Source of the DNA: Halopseudomonas pertucinogena
GTDB taxonomy: Bacteria > Pseudomonadota > Gammaproteobacteria > Pseudomonadales > Pseudomonadaceae
Length of the DNA stretch: 64,000 nt
Reading direction: 5' to 3'
Assembly (NCBI RefSeq): GCF_014646575.1
Contig: NZ_BMNN01000003.1
Coordinates: 25,030 to 89,029 of the forward strand
The position numbers and the translations under genes are program-made. Below are positions 31,292 to 42,050 of the stretch, in pieces. Each line of letters begins with the position of its first letter. The first letter of the stretch is position 1. Below the pieces are notes generated by a model. That model was not told where the DNA came from and did no database searches. It saw only the letters and a program-made list of their open reading frames with translations.

Positions 31292-32041
31292 CTATTCGGC
31301 CTGCTGTCGGGTCACATCCAGCTCCACACCCTGCGCCTGCAGGCGATCGAATGCCGCATCCAGATCGGCCCTGAGCTGCTCGGCAAACCCGGATTTGCGG
31401 GAAAACACGAAGCGCATCGGCATCTCCACCACCGGCACGCCCGGCAGCGGCTCCATGCCCAGCTCCCGCGCGGCGGAATCCACCTGGGTACGGTAATTGA
31501 GCAGATAATCTCCACGCCCGCGCTCGAGCATCTGCAGCGCCCCCTCATGCGAACTGCTGCGGTGCACCGTGAGGTTGCGGGACCGGTCGTTGAGCACCTG
31601 CCAGATGTCGGCGGTATAGGTGAAGTTGGTGATGGTGATCACGCTGCAATCCTGCAGGTCATCCGGCCAGCGGGGCGCCGGCGTACCCGGCAGATGATAG
31701 AGACTGATACCCACGCGCCCCAGGTCCCGTTCGCTGACCAGTACATGCTGGTCCAGATCCGGTTTGTTCAGCATCCCCGGCCACACATGCACGGTGCCGT
31801 TCTCCAGCCCCTGCCAGATGCGCGCCGGGGGCAGCAGGTTCATCTGAACCGGGTAGCCGGCCTCGTTGAACAGCTTGCGCACCAGCTGCACGCCCTTGCC
31901 TACCACCTCGCCGGATTCTGCGTCACGTTCGGCATAACCGGTGAAGTCCATGAACGCCACATGCACCGTCGGCTTGCCCGCTGCAGCCGCCACCCCGGGG
32001 ACCAGCATCAACAATGCCATACACATCGCCGCCATCTTCAT
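31292..32041 (-). CDS. Periplasmic substrate-binding protein (SBP_bac_3-like)
   Basis: A 249-residue secreted protein with signal peptide MKMAAMCMALLMLVPGVAAAA. The mature part resembles extracellular solute-binding proteins of family 3 (GVQLVRKLFNEAGYPVQMNLLPPARIWQGL; the repeat-poor C-terminal lobe has GRGDYLLNYRTQVDS). No permease or ATPase gene is adjacent, so it may be an orphan binding or sensing protein. AAAGGAGG precedes the ATG at 32041. The ligand cannot be told. Confidence 0.8.
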   Translation of the reverse strand: MKMAAMCMALLMLVPGVAAAAGKPTVHVAFMDFTGYAERDAESGEVVGKGVQLVRKLFNEAGYPVQMNLLPPARIWQGLENGTVHVWPGMLNKPDLDQHVLVSERDLGRVGISLYHLPGTPAPRWPDDLQDCSVITITNFTYTADIWQVLNDRSRNLTVHRSSSHEGALQMLERGRGDYLLNYRTQVDSAARELGMEPLPGVPVVEMPMRFVFSRKSGFAEQLRADLDAAFDRLQAQGVELDVTRQQAE

Positions 32042-32082
32042 ACAAGCCTCCTTTGCCCGTTCCAGGCCTGGCAGTATGACAA

Positions 32083-32114
32083 TAAAAAACCCCTTGCCGG
32101 AAACCGGCAAGGGG
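32083..32114 (-). terminator. Rho-independent terminator of glyA
   Basis: Read on the minus strand, CCCCTTGCCGG, a three-base loop TTT and CCGGCAAGGGG form an 11-base perfect stem followed by TTTTTTATT. It lies 23 bases after the glyA stop and upstream of the binding-protein gene on the same strand, so the two genes are separate transcription units. Confidence 0.9.
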
Positions 32115-32136
32115 TCTGATCTACCGCAGAGCGGAC

Positions 32137-33393
32137 TCAGTCAACATAGACCGGGAAACGCGCACAGATGGCCTTGACCTGATCGCGGACCCGATCCACC
32201 ACGGACTCGTCGCCCATGTTGTCGAGGATGTCGCAGATCCAGCCCGCCAGTTCGCGACATTCCGCTTCCTTGAAGCCGCGGGTGGTGACAGCCGGGGTGC
32301 CGATGCGCAGACCGGAGGTCACGAACGGGGAGCGCGGGTCGTTCGGCACGGCGTTCTTGTTCACGGTAATGAAGGCACGGCCCAGCGCTGCATCCGCGTC
32401 CTTGCCGGTAATGTCCTGCTTGATCAGCGACAGCAGGAACAGGTGATTCAGCGTGCCGCCGGAGACCACATCGAAACCGCGCTCGATGAACACCTCGGCC
32501 ATGGCCTGGGCGTTCTTCACCACCTGCTGCTGGTAGGCCTTGAAGTCATCGCTCATGGCTTCCTTGAAGCAGATCGCCTTGGCCGCGATCACGTGCATCA
32601 GCGGGCCACCCTGACCGCCCGGAAATACCGCCGAGTTCAGCTTCTTCTCCAGCTCCTCGTTGGCCCTGGCCAGGATCAGGCCGCCACGGGGACCGCGCAG
32701 GGTCTTGTGGGTAGTGGTGGTCACCACGTCAGCGTAGGGCACCGGGTTCGGGTAGACGCCGGCGGCAACCAGACCGGCCACGTGGGCCATGTCAACGAAC
32801 AGGTAGGCACCGACCTTGTCGGCAATCTCGCGGAAGCGCGGAAAGTCGAGGATCTGCGAATAGGCGGAGAAACCGGCAACGATCATCTTCGGCTTGTGCT
32901 CGACCGCCAGACGCTCCACCTCGTCATAATCGATCAGGCCGGTGTCGGTATCGATACCGTACTGAACGGCGTTGTACATCTTGCCGGAGAAGTTGACCGA
33001 GGCGCCATGGGTCAGGTGGCCACCGTGGGCCAGGCTCATGCCCAGCACGGTGTCGCCCGGCTGCAGCAGCGCCTGGAATACCGCGCTGTTGGCCTGAGAG
33101 CCGGCATGGGGCTGGACGTTGGCATAGTCGGCACCGAACAGCTCCTTGGCACGGTCGATGGCCAGCTGCTCGGCGATATCTACGAACTCGCAGCCGCCAT
33201 AGTAGCGCTTGCCCGGGTAGCCCTCGGCGTACTTGTTGGTGAGAACCGAACCCTGCGCCTGCATGACCGCAGGACTGGTGTAGTTCTCGGATGCGATCAG
33301 CTCGATGTGCTCTTCCTGACGCTGTGCTTCCTGCTGCATCGCAGCCCACAGCTCGGCGTCGAAAGTGGCAATATCGTTGGAACGGCTAAACAT
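32137..33393 (-). CDS. glyA: Serine hydroxymethyltransferase
   Basis: A 418-residue PLP enzyme converting serine and tetrahydrofolate to glycine and 5,10-methylene-[36 protein letters not shown], the PLP-lysine motif [13 protein letters not shown] and the C-terminal [15 protein letters not shown] are all present and full length. The ATG at 33393 gives the usual MFSRSNDIA start. Followed by a strong terminator. Confidence 0.97.
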   Translation of the reverse strand: MFSRSNDIATFDAELWAAMQQEAQRQEEHIELIASENYTSPAVMQAQGSVLTNKYAEGYPGKRYYGGCEFVDIAEQLAIDRAKELFGADYANVQPHAGSQANSAVFQALLQPGDTVLGMSLAHGGHLTHGASVNFSGKMYNAVQYGIDTDTGLIDYDEVERLAVEHKPKMIVAGFSAYSQILDFPRFREIADKVGAYLFVDMAHVAGLVAAGVYPNPVPYADVVTTTTHKTLRGPRGGLILARANEELEKKLNSAVFPGGQGGPLMHVIAAKAICFKEAMSDDFKAYQQQVVKNAQAMAEVFIERGFDVVSGGTLNHLFLLSLIKQDITGKDADAALGRAFITVNKNAVPNDPRSPFVTSGLRIGTPAVTTRGFKEAECRELAGWICDILDNMGDESVVDRVRDQVKAICARFPVYVD

Positions 33394-33660
33394 GTCACGG
33401 CCCTCTGCCAGAGATGTACAAATAAAAAAGAGGCCGCATTTTACCTCAACCGGCATGAACTGGCACATGAAAAGGATTCAGGGGGTGGGGTGGCCGGGTT
33501 CATGGTGAGTTATCAGGGTTGGGGAGAGGGGGGGAGGGCTGAAGCCAAGCACCAACCACTACCCATTTGCCCTGAACCCCCACTTCAGCTAGCCTTGCAC
33601 CCCAATTCAGCACCGTTCCAGGTGCCCTTCCCCATTCAGTGAACTCAAGGTTGCGTCCAT

Positions 33661-35325
33661 ATGGCCCAATACGTCTACAGCATGCACCGGGTGAGCAAGG
33701 TCGTGCCGCCCAAGCGCCAGATTCTCAAGGACATTTCCCTGTCCTTCTTCCCCGGGGCGAAGATCGGGGTGCTCGGTCTGAACGGTGCCGGTAAGTCCAC
33801 GCTGCTGCGGATCATGGCAGGCGTCGACAAGGAGTTCGACGGCGAGGCCCGGCCCATGCCCGGTATCAAGGTCGGCTATCTGCCACAGGAGCCGGAGCTG
33901 GACGCGGACAAGACCGTGCGCGAGATCGTCGAGGAAGCGGTCAGCGAGATCAAGGACGCCCAGGCTCGCCTGGACGAAGTCTACGCCGCCTACGCCGAGC
34001 CCGATGCCGACTTCGATGCCCTCGCCGCGGAGCAGGCCAAGCTGGAGGCCATCCTCCAGGCTGCCGATGGCCACAACCTCGACCGCCAGCTGGAAGTCGC
34101 CGCCGACGCCCTGCGTCTGCCGCCGTGGGACGCGCGGATCGGTCACCTGTCCGGTGGCGAGAAGCGCCGCGTTGCGCTGTGCCGCCTGCTGCTGTCCGCG
34201 CCCGACATGCTGCTGCTGGACGAGCCCACCAACCATCTGGATGCCGACTCGGTTGCCTGGCTCGAGCAGTTCCTGCACGACTTCCCGGGTACCGTGGTCG
34301 CCATCACCCACGACCGCTACTTCCTTGATAACGTGGCGGGCTGGATCCTCGAACTGGACCGCGGCCACGGCATCCCCTTCGAGGGCAACTACTCCCAGTG
34401 GCTGGAATCCAAGGCCGCCCGTCTGGAGCAGGAAGCCAAGCAGGAAGCCTCCCACGCCAAGGCCATGAAGGCCGAGCTGGAGTGGGTACGTCAGGGTGCC
34501 AAGGGGCGCCAGGCCAAGTCCAAGGCGCGCCTGCAGCGTTTCGAAGAGATGCAGTCCCAGGAATTCCAGAAGCGCAGCGAAACCAACGAAATCTATATCC
34601 CCGCCGGGCCCCGTCTGGGTGACAAGGTCATCGAGCTGCACAACGTCACCAAGAGCTATGGTGACCGTGTGCTGATCGACGATCTGAGCCTGAGCATTCC
34701 CAAGGGCGCGATCGTAGGCGTGATCGGCGGCAACGGCGCGGGCAAATCCACCCTGCTGCGCATGATCACCGGCAAGGAGCAGCCCGACAGCGGCGAGATC
34801 GTCATCGGCGAAACCGTGAAGATCGCCAGCGTCGACCAGAGCCGCGACAACCTCGACGGCAACAAGACCGTCTGGGAACAGATCTCCGACGGCTTCGACA
34901 TGATCACCGTGGGCAGCTATGAGGTGCCGTCCCGGGGGTATGTCGGCCGCTTCAACTTCAAGGGCGCCGACCAGCAGAAGTTCGTCAAGGACCTGTCCGG
35001 CGGTGAGCGCGGCCGTCTGCATCTGGCGCTGACCCTGAAGCAGGGCGCCAACGTACTGCTGCTGGACGAACCCTCCAACGACCTGGACGTGGAGACCCTG
35101 CGTGCGCTGGAAGAGGCACTGCTGGACTTCCCCGGCGCGGCCATCGTGATTTCCCACGACCGCTGGTTCCTCGACCGTATCGCCACCCACATCCTGTCCT
35201 ATGAGGACGAGGCCAAGGTGGTGTTCTTCGAAGGCAACTACACCGAGTTCGAGGCCGACCGCAAGAAGCGTCTGGGTGAGGCCGCTGCCCAACCCCATCG
35301 GGTGCGTCACAAGAAGCTGGCCTGA
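33661..35325 (+). CDS. ettA: Energy-dependent translational throttle protein EttA (ABC-F)
   Basis: A 554-residue soluble ABC-F protein with two nucleotide-binding domains. The first Walker A is GLNGAGKST with signature LSGGEKRR; the second Walker A is GGNGAGKST with signature LSGGERGR. The interdomain linker (AKGRQAKSKARLQRFEEM) is typical. EttA binds the ribosomal E site and gates the first elongation step according to ATP level. Length and motifs match EttA rather than other ABC-F members. Confidence 0.95.
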   Translation: MAQYVYSMHRVSKVVPPKRQILKDISLSFFPGAKIGVLGLNGAGKSTLLRIMAGVDKEFDGEARPMPGIKVGYLPQEPELDADKTVREIVEEAVSEIKDAQARLDEVYAAYAEPDADFDALAAEQAKLEAILQAADGHNLDRQLEVAADALRLPPWDARIGHLSGGEKRRVALCRLLLSAPDMLLLDEPTNHLDADSVAWLEQFLHDFPGTVVAITHDRYFLDNVAGWILELDRGHGIPFEGNYSQWLESKAARLEQEAKQEASHAKAMKAELEWVRQGAKGRQAKSKARLQRFEEMQSQEFQKRSETNEIYIPAGPRLGDKVIELHNVTKSYGDRVLIDDLSLSIPKGAIVGVIGGNGAGKSTLLRMITGKEQPDSGEIVIGETVKIASVDQSRDNLDGNKTVWEQISDGFDMITVGSYEVPSRGYVGRFNFKGADQQKFVKDLSGGERGRLHLALTLKQGANVLLLDEPSNDLDVETLRALEEALLDFPGAAIVISHDRWFLDRIATHILSYEDEAKVVFFEGNYTEFEADRKKRLGEAAAQPHRVRHKKLA

Positions 35326-35456
35326 GAAAAGTCACATTTTTTCTGAACTTTTCTGCCCTGCCGCCTGCGACCAAACAGCGCAGGCGGCAGACCTTCTCCT
35401 GACGGAGAAAACTGCTTTTAAAACAAAGCGGTAAATCCTTTCGATGTCGTCTGCGG

Positions 35457-35477
35457 GGGCGTACCGACGCCCTTTTT
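35457..35477 (+). terminator. Rho-independent terminator downstream of ettA
   Basis: The stem GGGCGT-ACCG-ACGCCC is followed by TTTTT. It lies about 130 bases after the ettA stop and 115 bases before gdhA. A second, longer hairpin (35358-35369 pairing with 35379-35390, CTGCCGCCTGCG) lies closer to ettA but lacks a U-run. The placement could also allow attenuation of gdhA. Confidence 0.65.
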
Positions 35478-35572
35478 CGCTCGTTGGATGACAACCCGAG
35501 CGAGCATAAATTTTTTTCTCCGCTATTTCAGAGCGTAGCCGCCTCTGATAAATTTGCGCCATTACGCCTTAA

Positions 35573-36934
<1,362 letters not shown>

Positions 36935-36968
36935 GACCGCCTTCCGTTGCTGCTGACGATCCCGGGGA

Positions 36969-37192
36969 GGGGCTTCGCCCCATCGCCCCGGGGTCGGGGC
37001 TCCTACAAAAAGGCCAGCCCACCCCGGATTTTCCGTAGGAGCGGCACCGGAACGCCGGACGCCCCCGCCGCGATTGATGTTCCGTAGCACCCACGATTTA
37101 TTGTAGGAGCGGCGACCCCGCCGCGATTGGCGCGCAAAGCGCGCCCAGCCGCCCCCCCATCGCCCCCCCATCGCCCCGAGGTCAGCCCCTAC
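36969..37192. repeat. Cluster of four GTAG-type REP elements
   Basis: The 315-base gap between gdhA and the PilZ gene is mostly REPs: minus strand 36969-37006, plus 37035-37077 (a diverged copy with extra bases in the loop), plus 37103-37145 (with a following GCGCGC-AAA-GCGCGC hairpin) and minus 37169-37192. Each starts GTAGGAGC or a close variant and ends near GCGATTG. The alternating orientation is BIME-like. Confidence 0.8.
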
Positions 37193-37249
37193 AGAAATAT
37201 CCCCCACCGACTATACTTGCCCGGAGCCCACCTCCCCCATGAGGGCCCC

Positions 37250-37606
37250 ATGATTGACGACCGCCGCCGCTTCACCCGTATTCCTTTCGACGCGCCTGCG
37301 CGCCTGTTCCAGGGCGACTGGAGGGCGCAGGCTCAGCTCGTCGATATTTCCTTGCGCGGCTTGCTTGTTTTACAGCCAGAGAGATGGGAAGAGGTCGCTC
37401 CCGAGCAGCCGGTGGAGGCGATCATCGAGCTTGCCGGGCTTGAGCAGATTCACATGGAGACCCGGGTCGCCTTCATGCGCGAGGGGCTGATCGGCTTGCA
37501 GTGCCTGCACATGGATCTGGATTCCACCAGCCACCTGAAACGTCTGATCGTGTTGAACATGGGTGACGAGGCGCTGGAGCGCGACCTTGCCGCGCTCTGC
37601 TCCTGA
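37250..37606 (+). CDS. mapZ: Single-domain PilZ protein, MapZ-like
   Basis: A 118-residue stand-alone PilZ domain with both c-di-GMP motifs intact: RxxxR in DDRRRFTR (R6/R10) and D32-x-S-x-x-G in VDISLRG. The sequence, including LDSTSHLKRLIVLNMGDEALERDL, closely resembles my recollection of P. aeruginosa PA4608 (MapZ). On binding c-di-GMP, MapZ inhibits the chemotaxis methyltransferase CheR1 and alters motor switching. radA lies close by here, as I recall it does next to PA4608. The ATG at 37250 is chosen by homology. Confidence 0.85.
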   Translation: MIDDRRRFTRIPFDAPARLFQGDWRAQAQLVDISLRGLLVLQPERWEEVAPEQPVEAIIELAGLEQIHMETRVAFMREGLIGLQCLHMDLDSTSHLKRLIVLNMGDEALERDLAALCS

Positions 37607-37609
37607 GTC

Positions 37610-38740
37610 TCAGACCACCGCGCGCAATACCACGAACTTGCTGCTTCCACCGACCTGCTCCACCGCCGAAAAGAACCGCCGCAGCTTGACGTGATATCCC
37701 AGATGGCGGTTGCCCACCACCCACAGCTCCCCGCCCGGTACCAGTGCCCTGCGGCTCTGCTCGAACAGGCGCATGGCGATCTCGTCGCCGATCACCTGCT
37801 GCTGATGAAACGGCGGATTGCATAACACCAGATCCGCACTCGCAGGCGGCGCATCCAGCAGACCGTCACCCACCGAGAACCCGGCCTCGCGACCGGGAAA
37901 CGCGGCGGCAAAGTTGGCGCGGGCAGAGGCCACCGCTGCCCACGACTCGTCAACGAAGGTCAGCTGCGCCTCGGGATTGAGCGCTGCTGCGGCAATGCCC
38001 AGCGCGCCATTGCCGCAGCCAAGATCGACAATACGGCGTGTACCCTGCCCCTGCGGCAGGCAGGGAAGCATCGCGCGGGTGCCGATATCCAGCCGCTCAC
38101 GGGAAAACACTCCGGGCAGGTTGCACAGTTCGATCCCGGTCTCGGCAAGGCTATAACGGGTAGCCAGCCGTGGCTCGGCGGGTTGCAGCCCGGCGTCAAA
38201 CCGCGCCGCAAGAAGGCGTGCCTTCTTCCAGCCCAGCGATGCCTGATAGGGGCCGACGTAGCGGGCCAGCAGGTCGCCGGCGCTGGGCGGGAGGTGCTTG
38301 ATCATCGCCCCGGCCACCACGCTGGCCTGTGGACCGAGCAACGGCCGCAGCCGGCTGAGCTGATCTTCCAGCAGCGCCAGGCTTTTCGGCACCCGCAGCA
38401 GCACGCGGTCGATCGGCCCGGCGGGCAGCTCCTGGCTGTTGATGAAGTGGATCTGCCGTTGCGCCAGGCCGTTGCGTTCGGCATTCAGGTGCAGCGCCCG
38501 CGCGGCCAGCCAGGAGTCTCCCCAGCTGATCACCTCCCGACCACCGAGCGCCAGCGCGCAGGCCAGCGCACCAAACTGGTCATTGACGACCAGCACGCGC
38601 TCGCTCTCCTCAGGCGCGCTGTCGGCGAAGGATTGCAGCAGGTACAGATCCGCCGCATCAATGGGCAGCAAGGTCGGATTACGGGTCGGCGGATAGCGCT
38701 CCAGATCAAGCGAGCCGAAGGGAGTGGTGCAGCTGTACAT
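37610..38740 (-). CDS. Class I SAM methyltransferase, RlmG/RsmC-like
   Basis: A 376-residue protein with a degenerate N-terminal methyltransferase-like domain (LVVNDQFGALACALA) and a catalytic C-terminal Rossmann domain. The latter has the SAM motif VDLGCGNGALGIAAA and the N6/N2-methyltransferase motif LCNPPFHQQ. This duplicated layout is typical of RlmG (23S rRNA m2G1835) and RsmC (16S rRNA m2G1207). Length favours RlmG. The ATG at 38740 starts a conserved N-terminus (MYSCTTPFGSLDLERYP). It is downstream of the polyphosphate enzyme gene on the same strand. Confidence 0.85.
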   Translation of the reverse strand: MYSCTTPFGSLDLERYPPTRNPTLLPIDAADLYLLQSFADSAPEESERVLVVNDQFGALACALALGGREVISWGDSWLAARALHLNAERNGLAQRQIHFINSQELPAGPIDRVLLRVPKSLALLEDQLSRLRPLLGPQASVVAGAMIKHLPPSAGDLLARYVGPYQASLGWKKARLLAARFDAGLQPAEPRLATRYSLAETGIELCNLPGVFSRERLDIGTRAMLPCLPQGQGTRRIVDLGCGNGALGIAAAALNPEAQLTFVDESWAAVASARANFAAAFPGREAGFSVGDGLLDAPPASADLVLCNPPFHQQQVIGDEIAMRLFEQSRRALVPGGELWVVGNRHLGYHVKLRRFFSAVEQVGGSSKFVVLRAVV

Positions 38741-38771
38741 GGCGGGCCGGTCATCAGTCAGGGACCGGGGA

Positions 38772-40208
38772 TTATAGCGCCTCGCGCAGGCGCTGGCAGA
38801 GCAGCCGCAATACCTCCACCCGGGCGTAGCGCTTGTTTTCCGCCGGAACGATATGCCACGGCGCTGCGGCGGTGCTGGTATGGGCAACCATATCGTCCAG
38901 CGCCTGCTCGTAGTCGGACCATCGCTCGCGGTTGCGCCAGTCTTCGTCGGTCAGCTTGTAGCGCTTGAGCGGCGAGCGCTCCCGGGCCTGAAAGCGCTTG
39001 AGCTGCTCCTGCTCACTGATCGCCAGCCAGAACTTCACCACGATGGTGCCGGCGGCCTGCAGCTGGGCTTCGAAGTCGTTGATCTCGGCATAGGCCTGCT
39101 GCCAGCGGTCGACCGGGGTGAGCTTTTCGACCCGCTCGACCAGCACCCGACCGTAATAGCTGCGGTCGAAGATCGCTACCCGTCCCGGCGTCGGCACCCG
39201 GCGCCAGAAGCGCAGCAGGTAGGGTTGGTGCGCTTCTTCCTCGGTCGGCGCGCGGGTGCCGTGTACACGCAGGTAGCGCGGGTCGAGACAGCGGGTGATC
39301 CGGCGGATGGCGCCGCCCTTGCCGGCGGCATCGGTGCCCTCGAATACCAGCAGCAGGCTGCGGCCGGCAAAATCCGGCCGGCGTATCAGCGCCCGCAGTT
39401 CCTGCTGGTAGCGGGCCAGCTGCTCGCCATATTCCTCCTTGCCCAGCCGCAGACCGTAATCGATCTGCTGCAGCACGGACCGGGGCGCGGGCGCCAGCGG
39501 TGGCGGAGGGGAGCGGCGTTCGGTCTTGTTGCGCAGTGCGCGGATCTGCTCCAGCACCAGCCGCCCCACCTCGATATCCCGGTAATTCGGATCGGCGCTG
39601 GGCACCCGGATCCAGGGTGCTTCCGGCGTCGAGGTCAGCGTCATCATGCGCCGGGTCACCCGCTCCAGCTGCTCGCGGTCGGCCTGGCTGAAGTCGCCCC
39701 ATTCGCGCATTGCCACGTCGGTCGGCACTTCGGGGGCGCTGCTGCTCCCCTCCCCCGGCTCGACCTCCAGCCACAGCTTGAGCAGGGCCACCCCTTCGTT
39801 CACCAGCAACTGCTCGAAGCGCCGGATCTCTTCCATCTGTTGCTCGAAGGCCTCGGCGGAGATATCGCCACGGACCCGACACATCTGCGGCTGGTGGTAC
39901 CAGGAGCCGAGGTAAAACCCGAGCTTGTCCGGCCCCGGCAGGCTGATCCAGTAACGCCAGAGGTGCGGCATCCGTTGCTCCACGCCTTCCGGCAGGGCAA
40001 ACGCCCGGGTGACCAGAAAGCGGTTGTCCAGCCAGTCGTAGAAGCGGTACAGCAGCTCGGCCTTGCCCGCGGCATCGTTGCCGCTGATGAGCACCAGCAC
40101 CGGCCCCTTGATGGATTTGCGCAGCTCATACTGGGCGTCCAGCAGCGCCTCGGTCAGCTCCGCCTCCTGCTTCTCGAACTCATCGTCGCTCAGGGAATGC
40201 TCAGCCAT
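38772..40208 (-). CDS. pap: Polyphosphate:AMP phosphotransferase (two-domain PPK2)
   Basis: A 478-residue protein with two fused PPK2 domains. The N-terminal copy has LVLISGNDAAGKAELLYRFYDWLD. The C-terminal copy has the intact Walker A VFEGTDAAGKGGAIRRIT, Walker B FDRSYYGRVLVERVE and the DEDWRNR lid. The two-domain architecture matches P. aeruginosa PAP (class II PPK2), which phosphorylates AMP to ADP with polyphosphate. The ATG at 40208 is preferred; one 20 codons upstream is possible. Confidence 0.9.
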   Translation of the reverse strand: MAEHSLSDDEFEKQEAELTEALLDAQYELRKSIKGPVLVLISGNDAAGKAELLYRFYDWLDNRFLVTRAFALPEGVEQRMPHLWRYWISLPGPDKLGFYLGSWYHQPQMCRVRGDISAEAFEQQMEEIRRFEQLLVNEGVALLKLWLEVEPGEGSSSAPEVPTDVAMREWGDFSQADREQLERVTRRMMTLTSTPEAPWIRVPSADPNYRDIEVGRLVLEQIRALRNKTERRSPPPPLAPAPRSVLQQIDYGLRLGKEEYGEQLARYQQELRALIRRPDFAGRSLLLVFEGTDAAGKGGAIRRITRCLDPRYLRVHGTRAPTEEEAHQPYLLRFWRRVPTPGRVAIFDRSYYGRVLVERVEKLTPVDRWQQAYAEINDFEAQLQAAGTIVVKFWLAISEQEQLKRFQARERSPLKRYKLTDEDWRNRERWSDYEQALDDMVAHTSTAAAPWHIVPAENKRYARVEVLRLLCQRLREAL

Positions 40209-40286
40209 CTTTGTCGCCCGATCGGGATTTATTGACTGACGGCCAGTATAGTTGCCGATCGGACTCATGTTGGAACTGAATCAGCG

Positions 40287-41663
40287 ATGGCAAAGAACAA
40301 GCGACTCTACGGCTGCACCGACTGCGGCGCCACCTTCAGCAAGTGGTCGGGCCAATGCGGCGAGTGTCAGGCATGGAACACCCTGGTCGAGACGGTGATC
40401 GACACCACTCCCACCGGCGGCAGCGGCGGTGCGTCCCGGGGCGGCAACTGGGCGGGAGAGATGGCCCAGGTAAAGACCCTGGCCGAGGTATCCACCGAAG
40501 AAACCCCGCGCCAGCCCAGCGGCTCGTCTGAACTCGACCGGGTGCTCGGCGGCGGTCTGGTCAGCGGCTCGGTGGTCCTCATCGGCGGCGATCCCGGTAT
40601 CGGCAAGTCGACCATCCTGCTGCAGACCCTGTGCCGCCTGGCGCAGAGCATGCCGGCGCTGTATGTGACCGGTGAAGAGTCCCAGCAGCAGGTCGCCATG
40701 CGCGCCGAACGCCTCGGCCTGCCGAAGGATCAGCTCAAGGTGATGACCGAAACCTGCATCGAGAGCATCATCGCCACCGCCCGCCGCGAGCAGCCGAAGG
40801 TCATGGTGGTGGACTCCATCCAGACCATCTTCACCGAACAGCTGCAATCGGCCCCCGGCGGCGTTGCCCAGGTACGCGAAAGCGCCGCCCTGCTGGTGCG
40901 CTTCGCCAAGCAGAGCGGCACGGCCATCTTCCTGGTCGGTCACGTGACCAAGGAAGGCTCGCTGGCCGGCCCGCGGGTGCTGGAACACATGGTGGATACC
41001 GTGCTGTATTTCGAAGGGGAGTCCGATGGCCGCCTGCGCATGCTGCGGGCGGTGAAGAACCGCTTCGGTGCGGTAAACGAACTGGGCGTGTTCGCCATGA
41101 CCGACAAAGGCCTGAAGGAAGTCGCCAACCCCTCGGCAATCTTCCTGTCCCGCTATGATGCGCCGATACCGGGCAGTGTGGTCATGTCCACCTGGGAAGG
41201 GTCGCGGCCGATGCTGGTGGAGGTACAGGCGCTGGTCGACACCAGCCACCTGGGCAACCCGCGGCGGGTCACCCTGGGGCTGGACCAGAACCGGCTGGCA
41301 ATGCTGCTGGCGGTACTGCATCGCCACGGCGGCGTGCCCACTTATGACCAGGACGTGTTCGTCAACGTGGTCGGCGGGGTCAAGGTGCTGGAAACCGCCG
41401 CCGACCTGGCCCTGCTCGCCGCAGTCATCTCCAGTCTGCGCAACCGCCCGCTGCCGATGGACCTGATGGTGTTCGGGGAGCTGGGACTGTCCGGTGAAGT
41501 GCGCCCGGTGCCCAGCGGGCAGGAGCGATTGAAGGAAGCGGCCAAGCACGGGTTTACCCGGGCGATCGTGCCCAAGGCCAACGCACCCAAGGAAGCGCCC
41601 AAGGGCATGCAGGTGGTGGCGGTCACGCGGCTGGATGAGGCGCTGGGGGTTTTGTTTGAGTGA
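40287..41663 (+). CDS. radA: DNA repair protein RadA
   Basis: A 458-residue RecA-like branch-migration factor. The N-terminal C4 zinc finger has Cys at 10, 13, 24 and 27 (YGCTDCG and GQCGECQAW). Walker A is GGDPGIGKS (100-108), and the RadA-specific KNRFGAVNELGVF lies near residue 255. The C-terminal Lon-like fold ends with the MVFGELGLSGEVRPV region. The start lies 18 bases from that of the divergent polyphosphate gene's longer frame. A 14-base perfect hairpin follows the stop. Confidence 0.96.
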   Translation: MAKNKRLYGCTDCGATFSKWSGQCGECQAWNTLVETVIDTTPTGGSGGASRGGNWAGEMAQVKTLAEVSTEETPRQPSGSSELDRVLGGGLVSGSVVLIGGDPGIGKSTILLQTLCRLAQSMPALYVTGEESQQQVAMRAERLGLPKDQLKVMTETCIESIIATARREQPKVMVVDSIQTIFTEQLQSAPGGVAQVRESAALLVRFAKQSGTAIFLVGHVTKEGSLAGPRVLEHMVDTVLYFEGESDGRLRMLRAVKNRFGAVNELGVFAMTDKGLKEVANPSAIFLSRYDAPIPGSVVMSTWEGSRPMLVEVQALVDTSHLGNPRRVTLGLDQNRLAMLLAVLHRHGGVPTYDQDVFVNVVGGVKVLETAADLALLAAVISSLRNRPLPMDLMVFGELGLSGEVRPVPSGQERLKEAAKHGFTRAIVPKANAPKEAPKGMQVVAVTRLDEALGVLFE

Positions 41664-41696
41664 GGGGGTGGGGGCCCATGTAGGGCCCCCACCCCC
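41664..41696 (+). terminator. GC-rich hairpin after radA
   Basis: A 14-base perfect stem begins directly after the radA stop (41664-41677, GGGGGTGGGGGCCC, pairs with 41683-41696) with a five-base loop ATGTA. The following bases are CTCAAAGAAAGG, so there is no U-tract; the hairpin may still stop transcription or protect the mRNA 3' end. Confidence 0.55.
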
Positions 41697-41722
41697 CTCA
41701 AAGAAAGGTTGTACACACAATC

Positions 41723-41986
41723 TGTGGATAACTCTGTGAGCAGCCTAGGTGCAACTCGTCGTAAGCCTCGGTAATACAGGCGTTCGACGCTTCTGTTCAA
41801 ATAACAGACAATCGCCGTGCAAGGCATCCTACCGACGCCGTAAAACCGCTGCAAGCCCCATGAGCTCTGCCCTTCAGCCCATCCCTTCCAGAAATTGCCA
41901 ACTTTTTCCCACTCTCCCGATTCAGGGGATTGACAAACACTCGGAGCGATGAATCCACAGCGGCCATCCACATAAACTGTGGATAA
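41723..41986. promoter_or_regulatory. Two perfect DnaA-box sequences in the radA/Lon-like gap
   Basis: TGTGGATAA, the complement of the DnaA box TTATCCACA, occurs at 41723-41731 and again at 41978-41986. Both lie in the same extended context CTGTGGATAAC-N-CTGTGA. The 387-base gap is otherwise without a supported gene; I see only the radA hairpin and an upstream region for neither flanking gene (both end here). Confidence 0.6.
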
Positions 41987-42050
41987 CCCTGTGAACTCTC
42001 TTGGGAAATCATCCGCTGATGCCGATACCATGTGGCTCAGCGCGGGCTGG

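Noticed and set aside
41700..42050. Possible replication origin
   Set aside because: There are only two DnaA boxes, no AT-rich unwinding region and no dnaA, dnaN, rpmH or parAB neighbours.
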